Notes: generated by a model from the letters alone, not told the origin. A stretch of 40,531 bases of DNA from Candidatus Poribacteria bacterium (GCA_022827055.1 JAJDTR010000163.1:1-40531); one strand, 5' to 3'; counted from the stretch's first letter, positions 24,376-33,524 are shown. Program-made: numbers and translations.

Positions 24376-25281
24376 ATGGGAAGCAAAGAAAGCAACTACG
24401 GCAACCCGTTAATCTTCAACATGAATTTGGGCAAGCCCCTCAATTTCACGGCCGAGGATTTCAGCCAAACCAACGCCGATGGCAGACCTATCATTCCACC
24501 GACACAAGAACAGAAATACATCCTTGATAAGAACGGCTGGGTTCTGATTCCCGGTGTCCTGACGGAATCGGAGATTGAGGAGATGCGCGAGTTCTGTTAT
24601 CGTCTGCGTGATGATCCAGAATCGATCCCCGAGCACGAAAGATCGACGTATGGCGGACCTTTGCAAACCCTCACTGATCATCCGGTCGTTGTCGGATTTG
24701 CGAACGAGTTTTTAGCGAGCCCGCATCTACAGAGTGAGGAATGCTACGGCTTCCGCATGGAGATGAGCTTCCCTGCGTTGCGTTCAGCCAAAGATAATAA
24801 GCCGTTTCCTTTCATGCCGCACAACGGCAATGGTATGTTTCGTTTGCCGGGTGACTGCATGGAATACCACTGCATTCCGGGTAAGGCGTATTTGGGACTC
24901 ACCCGCGTCGTATGGGAATTCAACCCGATTGAAAAGGGAGACGGGGGGACGCTGTTTGTGAGTGGAAGCCATAAGGCTGCGTTCAGTGCGCCAGAATCCC
25001 TGCACGATCCGAACTCTGCACTTTGGGATACCTATTCATGTCCAGCGGGTTCGGTCATCATTTTTACGGAGGGAATCACCCACAGCGGTCAACCGTGGAC
25101 GAACAAAGAATATGACCGTGTTTGCATCTTTAATGCGTACAATTCGGTTGACAGACGGTGGACGCGGTCAAAACCTCACGCGAAATTGCTCGAATCCATG
25201 CCGCCTAAACGCCAGACGCTCTTTCGCGATGCCTATGTCAAAGGGAATCTGGTTGGTGCGGAATATGGCATATTATACTAA
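24376..25281 (+). CDS. Phytanoyl-CoA dioxygenase (PhyH) family protein, H-x-G variant
   Basis: A 301-residue PhyH-like protein with GAAGGAGC seven bases before its ATG. It belongs to a subgroup with RVVWEFNPIEKGDGGTLFVS, then GSHKAAF and EGITHSGQPW. The iron-site position reads H149-N-G151 (MPHNGNG): the carboxylate ligand of the usual H-x-D is replaced by Gly. Distal H236 (GITHSG) and R248 are present. An H-x-A or H-x-G facial site is known in non-heme iron halogenases such as SyrB2 and WelO5, but also occurs in other PhyH subgroups of unknown activity. No halogenase partner (carrier protein) is near. Soluble; substrate unknown. Confidence 0.85.
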   Translation: MGSKESNYGNPLIFNMNLGKPLNFTAEDFSQTNADGRPIIPPTQEQKYILDKNGWVLIPGVLTESEIEEMREFCYRLRDDPESIPEHERSTYGGPLQTLTDHPVVVGFANEFLASPHLQSEECYGFRMEMSFPALRSAKDNKPFPFMPHNGNGMFRLPGDCMEYHCIPGKAYLGLTRVVWEFNPIEKGDGGTLFVSGSHKAAFSAPESLHDPNSALWDTYSCPAGSVIIFTEGITHSGQPWTNKEYDRVCIFNAYNSVDRRWTRSKPHAKLLESMPPKRQTLFRDAYVKGNLVGAEYGILY

Positions 25282-25513
25282 GAATTAGCAGACTTTCAGC
25301 ATGTATGCCGACTGATGCTGTTAATCAGCTGTAAACACGAGTTTTTCAGTTAATCTCGTAGAACGTGCTGCTAGCTCGTTCAAAGACTCAATTGGGCGCA
25401 TCGGAACAAGCTGGCAGCATGTTCTACTTGCATATTACCCGTGAGCACTGTGCGGATAGTATAATTAATGGGGCAGGTTGGAAAGCACTATTGAGAAAGA
25501 AAGGAGAACAGCC

Positions 25514-26701
25514 ATGGAGACACGTTTCTTTTCACTGGCTAGTTTTGTCATCGGCGCAACGTCTTTGACGGTCGAAGACACGATCAACCTGCTGCCGGGT
25601 GAGTCGAGGTTCGAGATGCGGCAGCTTTTCACCGGCGGGCGCATGCCCAACGTGGTGGTCGCCACCGATGGCATGGTGCTGGCGACCTGGGGCGCGACGG
25701 AGGCGGTCGGGAACCGATGGTGGGATAAGGGCCTCCAGGTTCGCCGCAGCGAAGACGGTGGGAAGACCTGGGGCGACCCCATCACGATTGCCAACCCTGG
25801 CTGGCAGGGCGGCGGGCTGACGGTTGACGAGACCACCGGCGACGTCCTGGCGTTCGTCGAAGCGCATCACCCACCCGCCTCGTTGACCGTTTACCGCAGC
25901 ACCGATCACGGCAAGACGTGGCAGCCGCAGGAGACTGTGGTGCATCCGGACAGGAATGGCAACGTCCCATCAATGCACATGGCCGAGCATGGGATCACGC
26001 TGCGGCATGGCGAGCAGAAGGGCCGGCTTCTGCGGCCGGCGCGATGGTACGGCGGCGAGGACAAGCGCGACAACTTTTTGCAGCACTACAACACCGCCAT
26101 CTACAGCGACGACGGCGGTGCGACCTGGCACACCAGTAATCCATTCCCGGCGAGGGGTACCGGCGAGGGGACAGTGGCCGAGTTATCTGATGGCCGTATC
26201 TACTACAACTCTCGCCGGCACTGGGACCCAGATGGCCTCAAGTTGATGCGGTGGGAAGCCTGGAGTGACGACGGCGGCGAGACCTGGACGGATCATCTGA
26301 CGGTCTCCACGGTCCTGTCCGACGGACCGCTCGACCCGGCTGGGAGCTGCCATGGCGGCCTGGTGCGTCTGCCAGTCCGTGGACGGGACGTTCTTTTGTA
26401 CAGCAACTGTGACAGCCCCAGTGGTCGGAAAGACATGGCTGTCTGGGCTAGCTTCGACGGCGGCAAAACGTGGCCGATTAAGCGGCGAGTGTTCGACGGC
26501 CCCTGCGCTTACTCCTCGCTTAACGCTGGTCGGCCCGGCACGTCAAGCGAAGGATGGCTCTACCTCCTGTTCGAGGGCGGCCAACGTCACAAGTATGAAG
26601 GCGGTTATCTGGCCCGGTTCAACCTGAGCTGGCTGCTGGAAGGTGAGAAGACCGGCGACGGCGAATTGTCAACCTGGATTAGGCAGGCAAAGCACAATTG
26701 A
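25514..26701 (+). CDS. BNR/Asp-box sialidase-like propeller protein
   Basis: A 395-residue six-bladed propeller protein. Five Asp-box motifs of the form S-x-D-x-G-x-T-W are visible: RSEDGGKTW, RSTDHGKTW, YSDDGGATW, WSDDGGETW and ASFDGGKTW. SLNAGRPGTSSEGWLYLLFE near the end resembles the C-terminal strand of exo-sialidases. AAGGAG seven bases before METRFFSLAS sets the start. The N-terminus (RFFSLASFVIGATSL) is mildly hydrophobic; it may be a poor signal peptide. It is more GC-rich than the flanking DNA. A sialidase-type hydrolase acting on glycans is likely, but an Arg triad cannot be confirmed without alignment. Confidence 0.85.
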   Translation: METRFFSLASFVIGATSLTVEDTINLLPGESRFEMRQLFTGGRMPNVVVATDGMVLATWGATEAVGNRWWDKGLQVRRSEDGGKTWGDPITIANPGWQGGGLTVDETTGDVLAFVEAHHPPASLTVYRSTDHGKTWQPQETVVHPDRNGNVPSMHMAEHGITLRHGEQKGRLLRPARWYGGEDKRDNFLQHYNTAIYSDDGGATWHTSNPFPARGTGEGTVAELSDGRIYYNSRRHWDPDGLKLMRWEAWSDDGGETWTDHLTVSTVLSDGPLDPAGSCHGGLVRLPVRGRDVLLYSNCDSPSGRKDMAVWASFDGGKTWPIKRRVFDGPCAYSSLNAGRPGTSSEGWLYLLFEGGQRHKYEGGYLARFNLSWLLEGEKTGDGELSTWIRQAKHN

Positions 26702-27054
26702 TGACTTGATGAACCGATACAGCCAGTCACCCAATCTAGGAATCATATCAAAGTCAATCTCGTAGAAATCGACGTATATGCTCGCATAGTCGCCATGCCG
26801 TCTAGCCTCCACGTATGGCAGGCCCAACCGCTTGCATTTGCGCCAGTGCTGTGGGTAATCGAATACATCAACAAGCGGAAAAAACATCACCGACAAGGAA
26901 CTCTCATAACGGCTCTAGAATTTGGTGGTTCTATTGAAATGCCCAGCGAACCGGAGGCAAAACGAAGATTTGCAACCCGGTCGACGTCCTGTAAACAGAA
27001 CTCTGAGGATCATTCATGATCCTTAGCCCCGTGCTCCTTTTCAAACAGGCTCTA

Positions 27055-27276
27055 AGCTCGACTTTGTACACTTAAGTGGTATGACAAACGGTGTCAATCA
27101 AGCGTTGAAGAAGAGCGGTGGAGATTTTAACTATTTGGTCTGTTTGGTTGACCTGCGAAAAAGTCGATGGGGGTTTCCAATACCATCACGGCGGAGCAAG
27201 ATGCTCCGCCTACGGGTTTGGTGTTGTACGGCTCTCGTTACAACCCGATCGTTGTACTTTTGTACAAAGTCGAGCT
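27055..27276. repeat. Inverted-repeat element with GCTCGACTTTGTACA ends (MITE-like)
   Basis: A perfect 16-bp inverted repeat, AGCTCGACTTTGTACA (27055-27070) and its complement (27261-27276), encloses about 190 bp without coding capacity, including the GGCGGAGCAAGATGCTCCGC hairpin (27190-27209). TAA stands on both sides of the GCTCGAC ends, as a target duplication would. A diverged copy of one end lies at 12940-13015. Confidence 0.7.
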
Positions 27277-27320
27277 AAGTCAATCTTATATTCCACACGT
27301 AACTCTGAAGAGCCTGAAAA
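27274..27320 (+). repeat. Short repeat family E (TTCCACACTTAACTCTGAAGAACC)
   Basis: CTAAGTCAATCTTATATTCC, then ACACGTAACTCTGAAGAGCC; aligns with 33525-33571 along its length. A third copy of the second half lies at 27349-27374, inside the end of the next gene. Confidence 0.65.
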
Positions 27321-27335
27321 AAAACGCATGTGCCT

Positions 27336-29276
27336 TTAGCAAGTTTCATTCCCACACTTATCTCTGAAGAACCTTATTACCTTTCGAGGTAAACAGAGAG
27401 TCACTAGTTCCGCGACATCGAACTGTTCCAATAGTCCGAAACAGAAGAGTGTGGGATACTGTTCGTATTCCAGACGATCCTCGATGAGTCGTTTCAAACT
27501 CGGAAGCCCATTTTGAACGACAACCCGATCTATCCTATCCGGATTCAAGCCGGCAGCCATTATGGCGACAATTCCGGCAGTCCATCCGCTGGAATGCACG
27601 GACACCTGCTGAATACCGAATTGCTGGCAAGCCCATTTTACCACGGCGTCGATCTGGCCCACCTGTAATCCCAGTGCGCGCTCACCTACCGTCCCTATCA
27701 TCATTGCGTAATGCGACGGAGCGGCGCCCTCCGGGGTGCATTCTCCCATGAATAAAGGGTCGACTGCAATGACACGCGAGCCGGTTTCGATCTGTTCCTT
27801 GACAATCCCTTCCATTGCCGCACGCCCATCATCCGCAAAGACAATTACCGTGTTTTGTGGAGAGGGTTTGGACACCGCCAGTGCGGAAATGCTGCAGGCT
27901 TCCCCAACAGTGAACTTGTACCATGCAGCTTCCAGTTCTCCGTGTGAAGCGCGGCGAACGGCAGTCGCCTTCGTTCGCATCGGTTTCAATTTCAGTAGAT
28001 TGACAAGACGAGAACGCGCCTTCTCCTGCCATTTTCGGACGGCGCTTGGGTCATCTGTTGGCGGGCGGTTTTTCGGTAGAGATGAAAGTTGCGCCTGAGC
28101 CAATGTAAAGAAATTCGCGTTGTCTTCAGGCAGCCCCATCTCTAATTGATCTTGGCTAAGCAATTCTGCTTCTGAGAGAATTTCTTCCCGGCTCGGCATA
28201 TCTAGCTGGAGGTGATCTTGAATGAAGCGGTAAAATTGTTGCCGGTTGTCCCGATCATAATTATGTGTCCCCGGTTTTGTGTTCTCGTAATATTCAAAGT
28301 CTGCCTCGCGGTCGAAGAGTCTGAAGAATGGCACGACCGGATCGAAAACGGAAGGCTTTGCACGCTCCGAAACAAAGCAGCAATCGTCTTTTTCGTTATA
28401 AATTAACAAAGTAGGACGGGGAGCGAGCATGGCGGTAAGATGAGTGTAGTCCGCAATTGAAACCAGATCCGTCGGATTCTGCTCGAGATCGCCGATATCG
28501 GATCGATTAGCGACGCGCTGATCCAATCCGATATGTCCCGCATTCGGCACCAGCACGGAGATTCGCTTATCCAATGATCCGAGAATAATCGTTTGCCAGC
28601 CCCCACCCGACAACCCTGTCATCGCCACCCGCTGCGCGTCCGTAGCAGCCTGATCCAGAAGCACATCCAAACCGCCGCGCACGGCGAGATAGAACACCGA
28701 TAGCCCGCTTAATCCGCAGAGATTGAGATACGTCGATCGGTTGTGCTTGTAGTCGATATCTCCCAACTCGCCGAACTGAAGCCACTCCGGATGCAAAGCC
28801 AACATCCCCTTTTTTGCGAGATTGATACATCGGAGCTGTTCATATGCAATCGCTTTTCCTATAGGACCTACGTGTCCATTGACGTTCAACACCGCTGGGA
28901 TCTTTCCTTGAAGATTTATCGGCTCATAAAGCAGTGCAGGAATCCACAGACGGGGAAGTGCCTCATACCGCAACTTCCGAATACGGTATCCCTCGCCGGT
29001 TTCCAGTGTGTCCCCCCAGACAGTTTCAGGCTTCCATTCAATCCATTCGTTCGGAACCCCGCGAAAAACAACCTCGTCAAGAATCCGGCGGCGCAGCCGG
29101 TCGCTTTCATCCTGCCACTCCGTCAAGGTTTCGGGAGCAGAAAGCGGCGGGATACGGGCCTTGATGAATTGTCCTATCTCGCGATGGATTTCTTCAGGAT
29201 CCAGGAGTCTCTCATTCAGCCATGTTTCGAGAATGGACCGTTCATCACAAACGGCAGTCGAAGTAGAAATCTTCAT
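27336..29276 (-). CDS. Double alpha/beta-hydrolase (acetyl-xylan-esterase / dienelactone-hydrolase-like)
   Basis: A 646-residue soluble protein with two alpha/beta-hydrolase-like halves. In the first (to about residue 360), GLSGGGWQT is the nucleophile elbow with the catalytic Ser, LLIYNEKDDCCF offers the Asp and KPGTHNYDRD the His. The second half (about 430-640) keeps the fold pattern (VHSSGWTAGIVAI) with a less certain Ser. Such proteins are common in Planctomycetes and Poribacteria beside carbohydrate enzymes and probably remove acyl groups. The ATG of MKISTSTAV is used; the ATG six bases earlier has no spacing from its GCAGG. The last roughly 11 codons before the stop (RFFRDKCGNETC) consist of a dispersed repeat, so the original end has been overwritten. 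Confidence 0.85.
   Translation of the reverse strand: MKISTSTAVCDERSILETWLNERLLDPEEIHREIGQFIKARIPPLSAPETLTEWQDESDRLRRRILDEVVFRGVPNEWIEWKPETVWGDTLETGEGYRIRKLRYEALPRLWIPALLYEPINLQGKIPAVLNVNGHVGPIGKAIAYEQLRCINLAKKGMLALHPEWLQFGELGDIDYKHNRSTYLNLCGLSGLSVFYLAVRGGLDVLLDQAATDAQRVAMTGLSGGGWQTIILGSLDKRISVLVPNAGHIGLDQRVANRSDIGDLEQNPTDLVSIADYTHLTAMLAPRPTLLIYNEKDDCCFVSERAKPSVFDPVVPFFRLFDREADFEYYENTKPGTHNYDRDNRQQFYRFIQDHLQLDMPSREEILSEAELLSQDQLEMGLPEDNANFFTLAQAQLSSLPKNRPPTDDPSAVRKWQEKARSRLVNLLKLKPMRTKATAVRRASHGELEAAWYKFTVGEACSISALAVSKPSPQNTVIVFADDGRAAMEGIVKEQIETGSRVIAVDPLFMGECTPEGAAPSHYAMMIGTVGERALGLQVGQIDAVVKWACQQFGIQQVSVHSSGWTAGIVAIMAAGLNPDRIDRVVVQNGLPSLKRLIEDRLEYEQYPTLFCFGLLEQFDVAELVTLCLPRKVIRFFRDKCGNETC
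27349..27374 (+). repeat. Short repeat family E, copy inside the hydrolase 3' end
   Basis: TCCCACACTTATCTCTGAAG, then AACCTT; encodes FFRDKCGN on the minus strand. It matches TTCCACACTTAACTCTGAAG at 33541. Confidence 0.65.
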
Positions 29277-29725
29277 AGCCATCCTGCTCTATACGCTCGC
29301 TTTAATCGGTATGACAGCTTTCATTTCAAGATGAGCGAACATCGTGTAATCGAAAGCAAATCAAATGGATGATCGTAACTGTTTAGTGCATCGTTTGGTT
29401 CGTAGTATTACAATTCATCGCACCTCCGGTCTGGGCATATAAGCCACCGATTCGTCGGAATTAGCGTTGTATTTCCCTACTCGGCGTGTTCTCTGCGCCC
29501 GCTCGGTTTGGATTGGCAAATCCAGACCGAAGGAGCAAACAGTTATGGATAATCTATGCTGGTATTCAATTTGAAGATTCGAGTGTCGCGCTAGAAGGTC
29601 TATCATCGCCGGTAGTGTTCCCCAATATTGATTCTGGTTGCAACTTTGCCAAGTGCGGGCCATGTTACCGGGGGCAGGTTGTGAATCAATCGCAATCTGC
29701 CGCTTTCAAATTGATTTCAATGAAA
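29277..29725. other. Intergenic region, no recognised gene
   Basis: About 450 bp. The open frames lack start signals and protein-like composition. A small hairpin CGGTTTGGATT / AATCCAGACCG lies at about 29502-29528; its stem words recall family D (GGTTTGGAAACCG). Nothing else is recognised. Confidence 0.5.
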
Positions 29726-30508
29726 TCACAATCTACTCACCGTCAACCCGCCGTCCTGTACGATTACCTGCCCGGTGGCATAAGGGAGCTCGCCACGGCC
29801 GAGCACCGCGACGGCACGGCCGATGTCCTCGGGACTGCCCCAACGGGGTTCGAGGGTAAGCCCTTCGGCAATCAGACGGTCGTACTTTTCCTTCACGCCG
29901 GCGGTCATGTCCGTCTCAATGATTCCCGGGCGCAGTTCATAGACCGGAATGCCGTGATTTGCCAAGCGAATTGCCCAAAGACGCGACGCCATGCTGAGGG
30001 CTGCTTTGCTCATACAGTAATCGCCGCGGTTGACTGAGGCAACCACCGCCGAGATCGACGTCACGAAGATAATCACGCCCGCATACGCGGCGTCCTTTTC
30101 TTTCTGCTCGATCATCCATCGCGCCGCCGCTTGGGTGAGAAAAAACGGGCCGCAGCAGTTGACTCGCATGAGTTCGTTGAAGCTTGACTCGTCAGCCTCC
30201 AAAATGTCGGCGCGGCTAGTCGGTGCAACGCCGGCATTGTTGACCAAGATATCCAGGCGCCCGAAATACTGTTGAACACCATCTAGAATCGCCTCGCGAT
30301 CGTCCCTCTCGCCAATATCACCCCGAACGTACAGCACTTCGACGCCGAGATCTTTGAGTTCCTCCAATACCGGTTTCACCTTGGCTTCATCACGGACGCC
30401 GTTCAAGGCAAGATAGTAGCCGTCCGCGGCCAGAACCTTGGCAATGCCTAGACCGATGCCGCGCGTTCCGCCGGTGATCAGCGCCACACGGTTAAGGGTA
30501 TTCGCCAA
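29726..30508 (-). CDS. Short-chain dehydrogenase/reductase (SDR, FabG-like)
   Basis: A 260-residue classical SDR. TGGTRGIG (residues 12-19) binds the nucleotide, NNAG (90-93) closes the fold, and the catalytic set is S151 or S153 with Y164-x-x-x-K168 (DYCMSKAA). VNRGDYCMSK and RPGIIETDM are typical positions. GGAGG six bases before a TTG (MANTLNR) supports this non-ATG start. It lies 12 bases after the OYE-type flavoprotein gene, so the two are certainly cotranscribed. A 3-keto-sugar or ketone reductase is likely; the substrate is not known. Confidence 0.93.
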   Translation of the reverse strand: MANTLNRVALITGGTRGIGLGIAKVLAADGYYLALNGVRDEAKVKPVLEELKDLGVEVLYVRGDIGERDDREAILDGVQQYFGRLDILVNNAGVAPTSRADILEADESSFNELMRVNCCGPFFLTQAAARWMIEQKEKDAAYAGVIIFVTSISAVVASVNRGDYCMSKAALSMASRLWAIRLANHGIPVYELRPGIIETDMTAGVKEKYDRLIAEGLTLEPRWGSPEDIGRAVAVLGRGELPYATGQVIVQDGGLTVSRL

Positions 30509-30520
30509 CTTAGACCTCCG

Positions 30521-31990
30521 CTAAAACGTCTTTTTAATCTCTTTGAGCCGCTTGGCATCTTCGTTGTTCTTGTAGTAATTGTCTAACGGATAGCAGCCGC
30601 TCGGAAGTCCGTTGCGCGGCGCCGTGGTGCAATCACTAAAGGTCCGGCAGATACGCCGCTTGTCAATCGTGCCGGTCTCGGTGGCATCTGCCAGGATCTC
30701 CGGATAGGAGAGCATCACACGCCCCAATCCCACCGAGTCTACCCAGCCTGTGCGCACCACAGCCTGCGACACGTGCGGGAGGTATTCTTGCAGATACGAG
30801 TAGGCAGAACCCACCAGGATCAGATTGGGAAATCGTGCCTTGAGCACCTTGACCACATGAATCTGGCGAGCGACGCCGACCAGTGGATCCTCGGGGGGCT
30901 GGTAACCGTCACTCGGGGGAAAAAGCGCGGGCCGCTGGATGTGTGGACTATAGTAGGGACTACCCGCCGTGAGATTGACCAGCCGTATCCCCAACGACTC
31001 CATCAGGTTGAGAAAGCGTTCCGGTTCGTCAAGGTCGTATGTGATGGGGTTTTCGGGATTCACGCCAAAGGCGTAGCGATACGGTAAGATGTCGTCATAG
31101 TCTTCGGGAATTCCCGGACCGAGCTTGGTCGCGGTGCTATGGTCGGGATGCGGCTTGAAGGGGACAAAGTCGAATGTGCTCAAGCGCACCCCAATCTCCA
31201 GCTTTGGCACTTGAGCGCGTATTCCCTCGACGACCTCGCGGAGGAAGCGAGTCCGGTTTTCAAACGATCCACCGTAAGGTCCCGAACGCGTGTGGGCGCC
31301 CAGGAATTCGTGCAGGAGATAACCGTGGCAATGCTTGATGTCCACAAAATCCGCGCCGGCGCCGTGAGCCGTGCCGGCCGCCGCGATATAGTCGTCGACT
31401 AGCCGTTTGATGTCATCATCGCTCAAAACAGCATCATCGCTCGTGATGCTAAACTTGCGATCCAAAAGGGGGTGCCTGTACGAAATGAGCGGAATAAGTC
31501 CTTTCTCGTCTTTCGGGCGTGAGAAGCGCCCCGAATGTGTCAGTTGGAATCCGATCAGGAGATCGTCGGTGTTTCCGTATCGCGCGCGATGGGCGCTCAG
31601 GAGCGCTTCCCGGAGCAAGGCGATACCGCCCTGATTTGTCTTGTTGATGATGAGTTGGTTAGGATTCGCGCTGCCATCCGGCCGCACCGCCATCGCCTCG
31701 CCGCCCCAGATGAGTTTGGCTCCGCTCATTCCGAAGCGCTCCCACCGCCGGGTCATGGACTCGGTCACGCCGCCAGTGGTTGTGCCGTCCCAACCCTCCA
31801 TAGGCTGGACGCACCAACGGTTGCCAATCGTGCGTTCTCCGAACCGGATTGGCTTTAAAAGCGGTGAATCATCTCCTGTGAGGATCGCATCATCCGTCGG
31901 CAACTCCAGACCAAGATGCTCAAGGTGCTCGCGGAAATTGTCGATCGTCTTGAACGACGCGATACGCCGAAAGTTCCGTTTTTGACTCAC
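30521..31990 (-). CDS. Old Yellow Enzyme-type NADH:flavin oxidoreductase
   Basis: A 489-residue FMN-binding TIM-barrel protein. [15 protein letters not shown] opens the FMN-binding loop, [13 protein letters not shown] holds the flavin-contacting Gln, [13 protein letters not shown] is the substrate-binding His pair, and GVRLSTFDF and [10 protein letters not shown] are barrel strands. It ends with a Cys-rich tail ([20 protein letters not shown], then GCYPLD). The start is GTG, with AAAGG upstream. It sits between the GH88 enzyme (23 bp away) and the SDR (12 bp away), an operon of hydrolase, flavoprotein and SDR. Likely a reductase or demethylase-like enzyme of the 2,4-dienoyl-CoA reductase branch; the C-terminal NAD(P)-binding half of that branch is absent. 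Confidence 0.9.
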   Translation of the reverse strand: MSQKRNFRRIASFKTIDNFREHLEHLGLELPTDDAILTGDDSPLLKPIRFGERTIGNRWCVQPMEGWDGTTTGGVTESMTRRWERFGMSGAKLIWGGEAMAVRPDGSANPNQLIINKTNQGGIALLREALLSAHRARYGNTDDLLIGFQLTHSGRFSRPKDEKGLIPLISYRHPLLDRKFSITSDDAVLSDDDIKRLVDDYIAAAGTAHGAGADFVDIKHCHGYLLHEFLGAHTRSGPYGGSFENRTRFLREVVEGIRAQVPKLEIGVRLSTFDFVPFKPHPDHSTATKLGPGIPEDYDDILPYRYAFGVNPENPITYDLDEPERFLNLMESLGIRLVNLTAGSPYYSPHIQRPALFPPSDGYQPPEDPLVGVARQIHVVKVLKARFPNLILVGSAYSYLQEYLPHVSQAVVRTGWVDSVGLGRVMLSYPEILADATETGTIDKRRICRTFSDCTTAPRNGLPSGCYPLDNYYKNNEDAKRLKEIKKTF

Positions 31991-32013
31991 TTGGAAACCT
32001 TTTCAAATTTCCC

Positions 32014-33390
32014 TTAACTGAAAAATTTGTAATCGGGCTGCCCTTGCGCCATGCGTTGAACGTAAAGAGCCGCTTCGCGGGCATGGTAGTCTCCCCACAA
32101 GCAGGCTTCGCCCGAAGGTACGACGTGTCCTTGGGGTACATGGTCCCAGCCGTTCGGCCGGTGATAGACCGCGTGCAGGATGAGCCCCTGGTGCGCTTTG
32201 GAATGACTTAAATAGGGGTCATCAAGCAGCGTTTTCAGCACGGTGAGGCCTGCCCGGAGGTAGTGGGTTCCCGCGTCGGTCTCCCCTCGCCGCTCAAGCA
32301 CGCTGCCCAGCCGAATCAGACCCTGGCAGGCTATGCACCCCGCCGAGCTGTCCACGGGCTCATGTTCGTTGAAGGGGTCTGCCGGACGGTGAAGATAATC
32401 ACCCATCGCGGCGAGGCCTGGCGCGCCCGTATCCCAGTAGGGGATGCCGTCGGTAGGCGTATTTTCGATGTAGAAATCGGCACTCGCTCTTGCGGCTTTG
32501 AGCATAATGCCCTCAATGGATTCGCGCCCGCCGAATGGCTCAAGCTCACCGTCATCAAGTTCTGTCAAGAATTCAAGCTGTTCGGGATACGCCAGAATAA
32601 TCCATGCCAAGCCGCGGGTCCAGGTGGAGAACGGTGAATACCCTTGCTGGGTGCTCGGACAACGATAATTTCCGTTGTTCGTGTTGAACAGGCTTTCATG
32701 TGCAACGCGGCCGCGCACGTCATAGATATCCCGACCTTCCCCGTAGTAAACGTTATAGCGCGCCGTGGCACAGGCATGCTGAATCAGACGCCCGAGCAGG
32801 GATACGGGCTCGTCCTTCTCACTCATCAACACGTGCCTCAGCCGGTGGGCGATCGCCAGCACACGCAGCGAGCGAGCGGTGTCCGAAAAAAGCGACTGCG
32901 GCCCATTGAAAGAATAGATGTAACCGCCGCCGTCGTCGGTGCAGGACCAGCGGCTCGCCTGCACGGCGCCGGAAAGCTTGATCGCCAGCTCGTAAAATCT
33001 CCGTTCCCAGGCGTTCTCGGGAATGCGGCCCTCGTTCACCAGGCGCATGAGATTACCGTAGGTGCTGACGTTGTTGAAGCCGTGATCGTGTACGCCGGTA
33101 TGGGAAACGTGTGTCGCCATCACCTCGACGGTTTTGCGCCGGCCGATTTCGAGAAACCTCTCGTCACCAGTAGCGTCGTACTGCAAGATGGCCGAGCCGT
33201 ACTGAAAGCCCTGCGTCCATTCGGTCCATCCTTGGGTCGTGTAGCGCCCCTCGACCGTAAAGACCGGCGAGCCGTCCTCCGGTTTCCAACTGGCTTCAAT
33301 GTCCCTAATCTTTGCGCCGGAGAGCGTCCAGAAGTGCTCAAGATCGGGAAGTAAAGATTCCGGCGTGATGGAATCGTCCACTCTAATCAT
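32014..33390 (-). CDS. GH88 unsaturated glucuronyl hydrolase
   Basis: A 458-residue (alpha/alpha)6-barrel enzyme of glycoside hydrolase family 88. Family marks are WTEWTQGFQYGSAI, HDHGFNN (with D102 as the candidate general acid/base, matching D88 of the Bacillus enzyme), SLFSDTARSL (D170, matching D149), STWTRGLAWIILAY and the terminal WGDYHAREAALYV. No signal peptide is seen, so it acts in the cytosol on the unsaturated disaccharides left by polysaccharide lyases, releasing a keto-uronic acid. I start at the ATG of MIRVDDSI; the TTG 12 bases upstream is an alternative. It leads a minus-strand row with the OYE flavoprotein and SDR. A perfect 28-bp palindrome lies 67-94 bp upstream. Confidence 0.92.
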   Translation of the reverse strand: MIRVDDSITPESLLPDLEHFWTLSGAKIRDIEASWKPEDGSPVFTVEGRYTTQGWTEWTQGFQYGSAILQYDATGDERFLEIGRRKTVEVMATHVSHTGVHDHGFNNVSTYGNLMRLVNEGRIPENAWERRFYELAIKLSGAVQASRWSCTDDGGGYIYSFNGPQSLFSDTARSLRVLAIAHRLRHVLMSEKDEPVSLLGRLIQHACATARYNVYYGEGRDIYDVRGRVAHESLFNTNNGNYRCPSTQQGYSPFSTWTRGLAWIILAYPEQLEFLTELDDGELEPFGGRESIEGIMLKAARASADFYIENTPTDGIPYWDTGAPGLAAMGDYLHRPADPFNEHEPVDSSAGCIACQGLIRLGSVLERRGETDAGTHYLRAGLTVLKTLLDDPYLSHSKAHQGLILHAVYHRPNGWDHVPQGHVVPSGEACLWGDYHAREAALYVQRMAQGQPDYKFFS

Positions 33391-33456
33391 GACATTTCTC
33401 AATATTGGGTTTGCTGCACGTCCTTAGCCGGTTAAAATGCTTGGCTCTTCAGAGTA

Positions 33457-33484
33457 GTAGGGAATAACGATCGTTATTCCCTAC
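33457..33484. promoter_or_regulatory. Perfect 28-bp palindrome, candidate operator
   Basis: Two halves of GTAGGGAATAACGA, without any spacer. It lies 67-94 bases upstream of the GH88 start, which is where a dimeric repressor or activator would bind. No T-run follows on either strand, which argues against a terminator. Confidence 0.5.
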
Positions 33485-33524
33485 GGCCGAACTAGGCGGA
33501 TTTGAGTGCTCGACTGCGTAAGTC

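Larger units (their letters stand above)
26702..27335. other. Intergenic region with a small inverted-repeat element
   Basis: A 75-codon minus frame at 26669-26896 (with YVEARRHGDYASIYVDF, DMIPRLGDWLYRF) reads like protein but has no recognised family or start signal; it may be the tail of a lost gene. The element at 27055-27276 and repeat words at 27291-27316 follow. Confidence 0.45.

Noticed and set aside
29486..30037. 183-codon plus-strand frame overlapping the SDR
   Set aside because: Its 3' half is the complement of the SDR gene and its 5' half lacks start signals.
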